Shown here: in pieces, positions 20,437 through 29,055 of the stretch
Layout of the letters: every line of letters starts with the position of its first letter
Numbering within the stretch: position 1 is the stretch's first letter
From: Eubacteriales bacterium
Lineage (GTDB): Bacteria; Bacillota; Clostridia; Oscillospirales; Oscillospiraceae
Assembly (NCBI GenBank): GCA_030536255.1
Contig: JAUNQI010000012.1
Location: forward strand, 17,240-81,239
Direction: 5' to 3'
Length of the DNA stretch: 64,000 nt
Translations under genes and position numbers: made by a program
The notes under the pieces: model-generated
The model's database searches: none
What the model was told of the DNA's origin: nothing
Seen by the model: the letters and a program-made list of their open reading frames with translations, nothing else

Positions 20437-20910
20437 ATGAGTGAAATAGAACAACTGTGTGAAGTAATAAAACGCCTTCGCGCGGAAGACGGCTGCCCCT
20501 GGGACAGAGAACAGACACATTCTTCGCTGAAAGCCGCATGCATTGAGGAGGCAGCCGAAGTAATATGCGGGATCAACATTTATGAAGAAACAGGAAATCC
20601 GGACAACATGTGTGAAGAGCTCGGAGATCTCCTTCTTCAGATCGTTATGAATGCCGAAATCGCATCAGAAGAGGGATTATTCACTTTTGAAGACGTTGCA
20701 AAAACAGTCAAGGAAAAAATGATCCGGAGACATCCCCATGTTTTCGGAAATGAAACGGCAGAAAACTCTGCCGCTGTGCTTGTTCGCTGGAATGAAATAA
20801 AAAAGGATGAAAAATCCGGAAAAGAGTGGATGGATGCCAGATTACCCGATGCCTTCAACGAAGCAGAAAAGCTAATCGACACAGCAAGAATAAGAAAAGG
20901 CTACAAATAA
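20437..20910 (+). CDS. mazG: MazG-type nucleoside triphosphate pyrophosphohydrolase
   Basis: A 157-residue single-domain MazG protein: the N-terminal LRAEDGCPWDREQTHSSL motif and metal-binding acids in EEAAEV and EELGDLLLQ, then RRHPHVFG. It hydrolyses NTPs or aberrant dNTPs to monophosphates. The ATG at 20437 is preferred over 20428 because AAAGGA lies 8 nt upstream; 20428 would overlap the upstream stop. It is about half the length of two-domain MazG. Confidence 0.9.
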   Translation: MSEIEQLCEVIKRLRAEDGCPWDREQTHSSLKAACIEEAAEVICGINIYEETGNPDNMCEELGDLLLQIVMNAEIASEEGLFTFEDVAKTVKEKMIRRHPHVFGNETAENSAAVLVRWNEIKKDEKSGKEWMDARLPDAFNEAEKLIDTARIRKGYK

Positions 20911-20924
20911 AAGGAGAGAGCAGA

Positions 20925-22124
20925 ATGGTACGCTTTGCGGCACATAAAGGCAGTATGGACCTCACTCTTGCCAAAGAATACAGTCATTCTTCCGCATGTA
21001 TCGTCAGAAACTTTCACAGAACCTTTCCCGAATATTCCGAAACGCCCCTCGTCCGTCTTCCCGCTCTTGCATCTGAGCTCCATATCAAAGCTCTCTATGT
21101 AAAAGACGAAAGCCGCAGATTCGGTCTTAACGCGTTCAAAGTTCTTGGCGGAAGTTATGCCATCGGAAATTATATCAGCTCTCTTCTTGGCATAGACATC
21201 TCGTCCCTTACCTTCTTTGACATGACCTCCCCGGATGCTGCCGCAGCGCTCGGAGAGAAAACGTTTATTACCGCCACTGACGGGAACCACGGAAGAGGCG
21301 TTGCCTGGACCGCAAACCGCCTTGGGCAGAAAAGCGTTGTTTATATGCCCAGGGGAACTGCCAGAGAGCGGCTGGATAATATCCTTTTACTGGGATCTGA
21401 CGCATCAATTACCGATCTGTCTTACGATGACGCCGTCCGCAAAGCTGCGCAGGATGCGGAAAAACATGGCTGGATCCTTATTCAGGACACATCGGCGAAA
21501 GGATACGAAGCTGTTCCCCAGCATATCATGCAGGGCTATACAACGATGGCTCTGGAGGCCGTTGAGCAGCTGAAAGAGGATATTCCAACCCATGTTTTCC
21601 TACAGGCAGGAGTCGGTTCCATGGCGGGCGCAGTTTCCGCTTTTCTTGCAGATTACTATAAAGAGAAGAAACCGGTTATTACGATCGTTGAACCGCTTTC
21701 CGCTGACTGTCTTTACCAAACCGCTGCCGCAAATGATGGACTGCTCCATTCTGTAACAGAAGAAATGGGGACGATCATGGCAGGGCTTGCCTGCGGCGAA
21801 CCGTGCAGAGAAGCCTGGGACCTTCTGAATCAGTACGCAGACTTCTACGTTGCCGTTCCGGACTCCTTTGCTGCTTCCGGAATGACGCGGCTTGCACATC
21901 CTCTGGGAAAGGATCAGATTATCATTTCCGGAGAAAGCGGCGCCGCCGGCATCGGGACCCTGATTGAGCTCCTGACGCATTCCCCGGAATACTCCGATAT
22001 CATCCGACGACTTGGACTCGACAGCGAATCAACAGTACTGTGTATCTCCACGGAAGGAGCAACCGACCGGGCAAACTATGAACATATCACCGGACTTTCT
22101 CCCGAAAATTTGATGAAAAAATAA
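20925..22124 (+). CDS. dpaL: Diaminopropionate ammonia-lyase
   Basis: A 399-residue fold-type II PLP enzyme that converts 2,3-diaminopropionate to pyruvate and ammonia. Motifs are the PLP-lysine in RFGLNAFKVLGGSYA, TATDGNHGRGVAW, and the phosphate loop region GVGSMAGAV. AAGGAG precedes the start and the gene follows mazG by 14 nt. It may serve amino acid catabolism or detoxification; no dpa transporter is adjacent. Confidence 0.9.
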   Translation: MVRFAAHKGSMDLTLAKEYSHSSACIVRNFHRTFPEYSETPLVRLPALASELHIKALYVKDESRRFGLNAFKVLGGSYAIGNYISSLLGIDISSLTFFDMTSPDAAAALGEKTFITATDGNHGRGVAWTANRLGQKSVVYMPRGTARERLDNILLLGSDASITDLSYDDAVRKAAQDAEKHGWILIQDTSAKGYEAVPQHIMQGYTTMALEAVEQLKEDIPTHVFLQAGVGSMAGAVSAFLADYYKEKKPVITIVEPLSADCLYQTAAANDGLLHSVTEEMGTIMAGLACGEPCREAWDLLNQYADFYVAVPDSFAASGMTRLAHPLGKDQIIISGESGAAGIGTLIELLTHSPEYSDIIRRLGLDSESTVLCISTEGATDRANYEHITGLSPENLMKK

Positions 22125-22201
22125 AATATTGTATTTTTATAGTGAAAGCAGTATAATTAGTTTTACTTTATAAAATATTATTTTCAGGAGAATCGATTCG
22201 T

Positions 22202-23260
22202 TTGAAGAAGTATCTTGAAAAATTTAATATTTTGGTAAATGACAGCAGAATGTTCACTGTGGTACGCCGCCGGGTCGTTTATGTTGTTTTTGCGTTTATC
22301 GCTCTGGTAATGTCCGTTCTCAATATCATTACCGGACAAAAGCTTCTTCTTTGCTTTACGGCGGCATTTTCATTTCTGTGCATGATCGATTTTCTGCTCA
22401 CTTTCTTTTCTGAAAAGGCCGAAAAACTGGCAGCCGTTCTTTTCATTCTGGAAATATTGGTTTTGTTCTCTTATTTTATATTTACCGGCGGAACGGAAGG
22501 GTTCAGCATCATATGGGTCATTCTTCTTCCAACGATTGGTCTTTCCTTTTTCGGTTTTAAACAGGGAACAATTCTCTGTGCATCGATCCTGATTATTATC
22601 CTCGCTGCTTTCAATGTTCCCTGGCTGAAAGGGATCTGCGTGGATTACGGTCAGACCTTCCGGCTGCGGTTTCCTTTCGTTTTTGTGAGCTCCTATATCG
22701 TTTCTCTTTTCCTTGAATATATGCGTCACTTAACGGCACGAGAACTGGACGAAGCCAAAAAGAAATACGAGCGTCTTTATAATCACGATCAGCTGACCGG
22801 GCTTTACAACAGATATGAGATGGACCGGTGTTCTGAGTTTCCTGAAGATCTCGACAATGATTCTCTGGGTTTTCTTTCCTTCGATATTGACCTCTTCAAA
22901 AATATCAATGACACTTACGGACATCTCGCAGGAGACTATATCCTGAAAGAACTTGGAAAAATCGTTCTTGAGACGATTCCGGGTAATGCGAAGGCGTTTC
23001 GTACCGGTGGAGAAGAATTTTTCGTTTTGTATTATGACGGAGAAAAAGCAGAAAAGAATGCGGAGCTGCTCAGAAAAACCATTGAAAACTATTATTTTGT
23101 TTTTGACGGCACCCAGATCAAGGTAACCATCAGTCTTGGTCTTATCATTGTTAATACGGATTCCATGCCGGTCTTTGACCAGGTATTTGGAGCTGCAGAC
23201 AATCTTCTTTATGATGCCAAGCAGTCCGGACGGAACTGCCTGAAGGTCTATCGCCGATAA
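22202..23260 (+). CDS. Membrane diguanylate cyclase (GGDEF)
   Basis: A 352-residue protein with about six hydrophobic helices (residues 20-180) and a cytoplasmic GGDEF domain (HDQLTGLYNR; FDIDLFKNINDTYGH; active-site RTGGEEFFVLYY). It should make cyclic di-GMP. No RxxD inhibitory site is visible five residues before GGEEF. The start is a TTG at 22202 with AGGAG about 10 nt upstream; the first ATG would remove 16 residues. The Hpt and HD-GYP genes next door point to a local cyclic-di-GMP circuit. Confidence 0.85.
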   Translation: MKKYLEKFNILVNDSRMFTVVRRRVVYVVFAFIALVMSVLNIITGQKLLLCFTAAFSFLCMIDFLLTFFSEKAEKLAAVLFILEILVLFSYFIFTGGTEGFSIIWVILLPTIGLSFFGFKQGTILCASILIIILAAFNVPWLKGICVDYGQTFRLRFPFVFVSSYIVSLFLEYMRHLTARELDEAKKKYERLYNHDQLTGLYNRYEMDRCSEFPEDLDNDSLGFLSFDIDLFKNINDTYGHLAGDYILKELGKIVLETIPGNAKAFRTGGEEFFVLYYDGEKAEKNAELLRKTIENYYFVFDGTQIKVTISLGLIIVNTDSMPVFDQVFGAADNLLYDAKQSGRNCLKVYRR

Positions 23261-23278
23261 GATTCAATAAAATACAGA

Positions 23279-23319
23279 AACCGGGCTGTGTAAAATACTG
23301 GTTTACACAGCCCGGTTCT
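23279..23319 (+). terminator. Intrinsic terminator after the GGDEF gene
   Basis: A perfect 14-bp stem (arms 23281-23294 and 23302-23315) with a 7-nt loop is followed by TTCTTATTT. It lies between converging genes and could serve both. Confidence 0.8.
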
Positions 23320-23346
23320 TATTTCAAAAGGAAAGGATTGTCCGAT

Positions 23347-23712
23347 TTATGCTTCCACAGATTCCTTTAAAAGATTGATCTGGGAAATAACATGATCATA
23401 CTCAGCGGTAATATCCCTCATCATCGGCGCAACATCAACAGAAGGAGGACCGTTTCTGATTTCCTCGCACAGAACGCTTGCCGCCTGTGCCATCTTATCC
23501 AGACTCAGATTCAGACCAACACCCTTCAGGTTATGGGAAAACCGGAAAGCATCCGGCCATTCCGCATTATTGACAGCATTTACAAGATCCGAATAATCCG
23601 TGGCCGCAGGAAATTTGAAAAGAAACTTGTAAACGAGCTTCTCCATTCTGAGTCTGTTCATAACATCATCATAGCTTCCTCCAACGGAAGTATAAAATTC
23701 CTTTAAAGTCAT
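23347..23712 (-). CDS. Hpt (histidine phosphotransfer) domain protein
   Basis: A 121-residue four-helix protein with the phosphotransfer motif FSHNLKGVGLNL, whose His is the phosphoacceptor. It lies 27 nt downstream of the receiver/HD-GYP gene, so it probably passes phosphate to or from that receiver. No hybrid histidine kinase is in the window. Confidence 0.85.
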   Translation of the reverse strand: MTLKEFYTSVGGSYDDVMNRLRMEKLVYKFLFKFPAATDYSDLVNAVNNAEWPDAFRFSHNLKGVGLNLSLDKMAQAASVLCEEIRNGPPSVDVAPMMRDITAEYDHVISQINLLKESVEA

Positions 23713-23739
23713 ATCTATTCACCCCTGAAAAAATAAATC

Positions 23740-24840
23740 TTAATTGCAAACAGCCCTAAGTTCCTGAGCAAGGGCCGCAAACTGCTCTTTGCAGCGGGTA
23801 AAGCTCTCTTTCAGTTTCGGGTTAAAAACTCCGCATTCGTTATTCATAATCATATTATATGCTTCATCCGGAGTAAAGGCTTTCTTATATACTCTTTCTG
23901 TTGTCAGCGCATCAAAACAGTCTGCAATGGACACGATCTGCGCGGCAATCGGGATATCATCGCCGGAAAGAGCATCCGGATATCCTCTGCCGTCCCACTT
24001 TTCATGATGATGCCTGCAGATCTGCCAGCACAGCGTATAATAATCATCCTCCCACATATGCTTTGAACGCTGAAGGACATCACAGCCGCGAAGCGTATGC
24101 GTTTTGATAATGCCAAACTCATCCGGAGTCAACTTTCCCGGTTTGAGAAGAACACTATCTGATATCATAATTTTTCCGATATCATGCATTGAGCTTGCCA
24201 TGGATATCGTATCAACAAGATGCTCGTCCAATCCGTATTCCGGATAGTTCTCCATAATATCGCTGGCAAGGATTCTGGAAAAGCCTTTGACACGCCGGAC
24301 GTGTGTCCCGCTCTCCATATTTCGCATTTCAACAACATCGCTGAGAAGCTCGATGGTGCTTTCATTCATTTGCTCCAGCTGCAGATTCTTTTCCTTCAGC
24401 GCTTCTGCCTGCTGCAGAAGCTGAGCGGTCTGTTCTGCGACCTTCTCTTCCAGATGAAATCTGTATGTATAAAGAGCTACCGCGTTTTTCACACGCTGCC
24501 GGACAACTGCCGGATTAAACGGCTTTTTTACGAAGTCAGAGCTTCCCGCTTCCAGACACTGTTCCTCAATTTCTGCCGAGGATTCACCTGTAATAATCAG
24601 AACAGGGAAACGATCCAAAAGATTCTTTTCCTTCATCAGGTGCAGAACATCCATGCCGCTCAGCTTCGGCATAACGAGATCCAGAAGCAGTACGGAAATA
24701 TCATCCATCCGTTCAAGCATAATGCTCATTGCCTGCTCTCCATCTTCTGCCTCAAGAATGGAAAAATCATCCTCAAGCATCATGGAAAGCATGTCCCGGT
24801 TAAAGTCAACATCATCAACGATCAAGGCATAATTTTTCAT
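23740..24840 (-). CDS. Response regulator with HD-GYP phosphodiesterase domain
   Basis: A 366-residue protein: receiver domain (residues 1-125; LIVDDVD acidic pocket, phosphoacceptor Asp in LLLDLVMP, Lys in FVKKPF), coiled-coil linker (about 130-165), and an HD-GYP domain (SSMHDIGK, HHHEKWDGRGYP). HD-GYP proteins degrade cyclic di-GMP to GMP. It pairs with the Hpt gene and is convergent with the cyclase, a plausible make-and-break module. Confidence 0.92.
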   Translation of the reverse strand: MKNYALIVDDVDFNRDMLSMMLEDDFSILEAEDGEQAMSIMLERMDDISVLLLDLVMPKLSGMDVLHLMKEKNLLDRFPVLIITGESSAEIEEQCLEAGSSDFVKKPFNPAVVRQRVKNAVALYTYRFHLEEKVAEQTAQLLQQAEALKEKNLQLEQMNESTIELLSDVVEMRNMESGTHVRRVKGFSRILASDIMENYPEYGLDEHLVDTISMASSMHDIGKIMISDSVLLKPGKLTPDEFGIIKTHTLRGCDVLQRSKHMWEDDYYTLCWQICRHHHEKWDGRGYPDALSGDDIPIAAQIVSIADCFDALTTERVYKKAFTPDEAYNMIMNNECGVFNPKLKESFTRCKEQFAALAQELRAVCN

Positions 24841-24973
24841 CCGTTGTTTCCCTCCTTCATCGAAAAATAGAATGTTCTCAACTCAGTTCTGTATATAACC
24901 CACCTATTATATCAATAAGTATATAGGAAACAGCATTTATATGCAAGTACAAAAGCGAAAAACTTTTGCACTT

Positions 24974-26296
24974 TTAACAATTAAATTTTCCTCCGTTTCT
25001 GAACTTTGATACCGCAAGCCACCAGAGAGGAAGCAGCCACAGATAAAAGGCAAACGGAATCGCCCCTGGATTTGCCCCAAGCATTGAAAGAGGAACTGAA
25101 CTGGCAATACACCATGGAACCAGACCGGCAATCAGAATAACGGAATTTTCCATGTCGATCATTTTCCTGCTTTTTTCTTCTTCGCTTTCCCCATAAAGCT
25201 CCTCCGAAAGATTGCTCTGCATGATTGCTCCGATCGTCTGATTACAGAACAGCGCCGATACCCCGAAGCCAAGCAGCAGCATCACCGGGAATCTTCCGAT
25301 CCGGTCAGCAAGCATTCTTAGCTTTGTATTCACACCGGAAAGCAGTCCTGTCTCACGGAATATATTCCCGTAGCTGCAGGATATCAACAGGATCACACAT
25401 ACCTCAAGCATCGAAAAAACACCGCCGCCGGAGAGCATTCCGGCAAGCTCAGCATTCCGGGGTTCAAATCCCAGAATCATTGCCGTAAGACATTCGGTTA
25501 TTCCGCACTTTTGAACTGCAACGGCTACCACAGCTGACACCGCCAGGCTGACAGCCATCGACAGCTTTATGCTGAGTCCTGCAAAAGGCAGAATGATCAT
25601 CAGAACTGCAGGGAGAATACAGTACCATTTCAGCGAAAATTCTTCTTCAAGCTGTTCAAGCACGGATGCGTCTATGGTACTCATCGGTGCCCTTACAGAA
25701 AGAAAATAATAAATAACACAGCAGACAAGAAAAGGAACAAACGAGGTCTTCAGCATCGCCCTGACATTTTTTCGCATATCGGTGTGCGTTAATACTGCGA
25801 CCAGATTCCCGCTGGATGCAGCCGGAGACCCTCTGTCACCGACATATACGCCGGACAGGATCGCACCGGAAGCCAGCACCGGATCCACTCCGCCTGCTCT
25901 GGCAATGCTGATCAGGATAACACCCGCAGTCGCAGTAACGCCAAAGCTTGTCCCCAGCGCAAAAGACATTACGGCAGCAAGAAGAAAAGCCGCAAGCAAA
26001 AAGAGTCTGGCTGGAATCACAGACACTCCGAAGCTTACAAAATATGCCACCGTTCCGCTTAATCTCCACATTCCGGTAAGACATCCAATCAGGAGCAGAA
26101 TGCGAATTACAATAAAAGACTCCTTAAAGCTCCCAGCAGCAAAGCGGAGAACTGATTTCAACAGGAATCCTCTTCTGACAGCAACCGCCGAGAAAAGGAC
26201 AAATCCTGCCGCCAGCGGAAGGATCATTGTCAGATCCGCCGACAGGCAAAGCGCCATACACAAAATGAAGAGAAAAAAAGCTGCAAGCAAGTCCAT
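24974..26296 (-). CDS. NhaC-family Na+/H+ antiporter
   Basis: A 440-residue membrane protein with about 11-12 hydrophobic helices. The MSFALGTSFGVTATAGV and GVYVGDRGSPAASS motifs are those of NhaC antiporters, which also include amino-acid and malate/lactate exchangers. The ATG at 26296 has AGGTGAGG directly upstream; the longer start at 26314 does not. It is a single gene. Confidence 0.85.
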   Translation of the reverse strand: MDLLAAFFLFILCMALCLSADLTMILPLAAGFVLFSAVAVRRGFLLKSVLRFAAGSFKESFIVIRILLLIGCLTGMWRLSGTVAYFVSFGVSVIPARLFLLAAFLLAAVMSFALGTSFGVTATAGVILISIARAGGVDPVLASGAILSGVYVGDRGSPAASSGNLVAVLTHTDMRKNVRAMLKTSFVPFLVCCVIYYFLSVRAPMSTIDASVLEQLEEEFSLKWYCILPAVLMIILPFAGLSIKLSMAVSLAVSAVVAVAVQKCGITECLTAMILGFEPRNAELAGMLSGGGVFSMLEVCVILLISCSYGNIFRETGLLSGVNTKLRMLADRIGRFPVMLLLGFGVSALFCNQTIGAIMQSNLSEELYGESEEEKSRKMIDMENSVILIAGLVPWCIASSVPLSMLGANPGAIPFAFYLWLLPLWWLAVSKFRNGGKFNC

Positions 26297-26478
26297 GACC
26301 TCACCTGATTCCATGTAATAGGATGGAAAACGAAACCCGGATATGATAAAATATATTTAATTATACTATTATCGTTTTATTTTTCAATCGGATTTCCTTT
26401 GCGAGGCCGGAACTCTTTTCTGCTCTTCCGGCCTCCGGACAGAGAAAACATCTCTATTGACAGGAGGCGAACACCGCC

Positions 26479-27126
26479 ATGCATATTCCAAACGGCAGCA
26501 GTTCTGATTCTGACATCCTCAGCTTTGAAAACGCACTGTCTCTTGGCGGCAAAAGCAGCAGCTACAATGCCGCAAAATGGATATATGTTCCGGATTTCTA
26601 TACGGAATACCGTTATATTCTCGGAACACGCGGAATGGACCCTCTGATCTGCATCGGGATCAATCCATCGACTGCGGAACCGGAGAATCTCGACAACACA
26701 CTGAAATCTGTCTCCCGCATCGCAGCCGGAAACGGTTTTGACAGCTGGATCATGTTCAATGTTTATGCCCAGCGCGCAACCAGACCGGATGATATGGATA
26801 AAACGCTGAATCCTGAACTGCACAGTGAAAATATGAAGGCGTTCCGGTATATTCTCTCGAATGTAGGGGAAGGAGTATCCCCTTGTATCTGGGCAGCATG
26901 GGGAGCTATTATTGAGAAGCGCTTTTACCTTTCCGGATGCGTTCGGGAAATGATCCAGATTGGCAGGGAATATAATGCCCGCTGGGTCAGCGCAGGCAAA
27001 ATTTCGGTGAAAGGACATCCTCATCATCCTCTCTATCTGCCGAAAGATGAAAAGATCGCCGACTTTGATATCAGCGGGTATCTCGATAAGCTGGAGGCCC
27101 GCTCTGAGAGAGGAATCCGGAAATGA
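26479..27126 (+). CDS. DUF1643 domain protein
   Basis: A 215-residue protein with the DUF1643 pattern: LICIGINPSTAEPENLDNT, FDSWIMFNVYAQRATRP and a C-terminal GHPHHPLYL. Function is unknown; members often sit in phage or accessory regions. It overlaps the broken Smr-like gene by 4 nt (ATGA). Confidence 0.8.
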   Translation: MHIPNGSSSDSDILSFENALSLGGKSSSYNAAKWIYVPDFYTEYRYILGTRGMDPLICIGINPSTAEPENLDNTLKSVSRIAAGNGFDSWIMFNVYAQRATRPDDMDKTLNPELHSENMKAFRYILSNVGEGVSPCIWAAWGAIIEKRFYLSGCVREMIQIGREYNARWVSAGKISVKGHPHHPLYLPKDEKIADFDISGYLDKLEARSERGIRK

Positions 27127-27365
27127 ATGCATTTGAAAAACTGGACATTCACGGAATGACCGTTGACTAGGCAAAGATTTCCATCGATGCCAAGCTGAAA
27201 AAGAACAAAGGTGAAGTTTATACTTTAAAGATCATCCACGGATATCACGGAGGTACTGCTCTGAAAGACTTCGTCCGAAGACATTACAAAAGTGACCCGA
27301 GAATTATTCGCATCGAAGTCGGTCTGAACCCGGGAGAGACGGATCTTATTCTCCGTGAGCTCTAA
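27123..27365 (+). pseudogene. Smr-domain-like gene interrupted by an in-frame amber codon
   Basis: From the ATG at 27123 the frame reads MNAFEKLDIHGMTVD, then TAG (27168-27170), then continues AKISIDAKLKKNK to a TAA at 27363. The pattern LDIHGMTVD-x-AK is the start of the Smr domain (usually LDLHGxTxxEA), and IIHGYHGGTALKDFV is its second motif. One base change (GAG to TAG) explains the stop. The downstream frame remains intact, so the loss is recent, or the codon is read through, or it is a sequence error. Total 80 codons. Confidence 0.7.
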
Positions 27366-27435
27366 CTGCGTTTATTCCTTCAAAATAACTTTATTTTTCT
27401 GTATTAAAAATCACTGATAAAACAGGAGGTCCCTC

Positions 27436-28899
27436 ATGCCCTGCACAACGATATTAGCCGGCAAGAAAGCTACTAATGACGGTTCCACCATTATTTCCCG
27501 TAATGATGACGGATTATTCGAAGCAAAGCAGATCTGCGTGATTCCGCCGAAAAAACAGCCGCGAAAATATAAAACCGTAATTTCTCATCTTACTATTGAG
27601 CTGCCGGATGATCCGATCAAATATACCTGTGCGCCCAACGTAACGAAAACCAAAGGCGTCTGGCCAGCCTGCGGAATTAATGAAGCCAATGTAGCTATGA
27701 CAGCAACAGAAACCGTTACCAGCAATCCCAGGGTTCTCGGAGTTGATCCGTACGTCTGCCTTCAGCCGAAAAAAGGCAGGAACGGGAAGGAAATCCCCGG
27801 CGGTATCGGAGAAGAAGACATCGTTACGATTGTTCTCCCCTATATTCGCAGTGCCCGCGAAGGAGTCCTGCGTCTCGGTTCCCTTCTGGAAAAATACGGT
27901 ACCTATGAGTCAAACGGTATCGCATTCAGCGATGCGGATGAAGTCTGGTGGCTTGAAACGATCGGCGGCCATCACTGGATAGCGAAAAAGGTTCCCGATG
28001 ACCGCGTTGTTATCATGCCGAATCAGTTTGGGCTCGACAGCTTTGATTTTAATGACGCCTGCGGGAAGAAAAAGGAGCATCTCTGTTCCCCGGATCTGAA
28101 GGAGTTTGTTGAAAAGAACAGTCTCTATACCGGGAAAGAAGCTGACACCTTCAATCCGAGACTTGCCTTCGGTTCCAGAAGCGACTCCGATCATATCTAC
28201 AACACACCCCGTGCCTGGTACATGGCAAGATATTTTCTGGAAAGAAGTTATCGCTGGGACGGAGAAAACGCAGATTTTACTCCGGAGAGCAATGATATCC
28301 CCTGGTCATTTATTCCGGAGAAAAAAGTCTCAGTGGAAGACGTCCGGTATCTTCTCGGCTCACATTATCAGGGAACACCGTTCGATCCGTATGACAGCAC
28401 CGCTTCCATGAAGGGAAAATACCGCACGATAGGTGTTCCCAACAGCGATGTCTGCGGAATCATGCAGATCCGCGGCTTTCTTCCCGAAGCAATTCAAGGG
28501 ATCGAATGGCTCTCCATGGGCGGGAGCGGTTTTACAGCCTGCTTCCCGGTATACGGCAACGTGGAAGAATTCCCCGCATATATCAGCAAAACCACGGATA
28601 CCGTATCAACGGATGCCATGTACTGGCAGAGCAGACTTATTGCCGCGCTTACAGACGCTCATTACGGCAGCAGCAGCATTCACGTTGAGCGTTATCAGAA
28701 TTCTGTATGGAATCAGGGAAGGCAGCTTCTGAATGAGTATGATGCCAAAATTCTCTCCGGAGAAAACGTTTCTGTTCTGAAAGAGGCTAATAAAAAGATC
28801 ACCGATATGGTAAAACAGGAATCTGACAAAGCTTTGGGCAATATTCTCAAAGAAGCCTCTGAACACATGAAGATCCGTTACCACCGGGGAGATAACTGA
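27436..28899 (+). CDS. C69-family dipeptidase
   Basis: A 487-residue Ntn-hydrolase of peptidase family C69 (PepD-like). Cys3 (MPCTT) should become the N-terminal nucleophile after processing. Family features include DGSTIISRNDD, NEANVAMTATET and the WWLETIGGHHWIA segment. AGGAGGT precedes the start. No signal peptide is seen, so it acts in the cytoplasm on dipeptides. Confidence 0.9.
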   Translation: MPCTTILAGKKATNDGSTIISRNDDGLFEAKQICVIPPKKQPRKYKTVISHLTIELPDDPIKYTCAPNVTKTKGVWPACGINEANVAMTATETVTSNPRVLGVDPYVCLQPKKGRNGKEIPGGIGEEDIVTIVLPYIRSAREGVLRLGSLLEKYGTYESNGIAFSDADEVWWLETIGGHHWIAKKVPDDRVVIMPNQFGLDSFDFNDACGKKKEHLCSPDLKEFVEKNSLYTGKEADTFNPRLAFGSRSDSDHIYNTPRAWYMARYFLERSYRWDGENADFTPESNDIPWSFIPEKKVSVEDVRYLLGSHYQGTPFDPYDSTASMKGKYRTIGVPNSDVCGIMQIRGFLPEAIQGIEWLSMGGSGFTACFPVYGNVEEFPAYISKTTDTVSTDAMYWQSRLIAALTDAHYGSSSIHVERYQNSVWNQGRQLLNEYDAKILSGENVSVLKEANKKITDMVKQESDKALGNILKEASEHMKIRYHRGDN

Positions 28900-28925
28900 A
28901 GAATAAATATAAATCGTACTGAACC

Positions 28926-28961
28926 AACAGGCCCCGCCGAAAAGAACCGACAGGGCCTGTT
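28926..28961 (+). terminator. Terminator after the dipeptidase gene
   Basis: A 9-bp GC-rich stem (arms 28926-28934 and 28953-28961) is followed by ATTATTTCT. Confidence 0.6.
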
Positions 28962-29055
28962 ATTATTTCTGTATTTACATCAATGCCTGACAGACTTCAG
29001 ACCGCGTTTCCGCCAATAGGGACGCTCACGCTGCGATATTTGAAAAGCAGAACCT

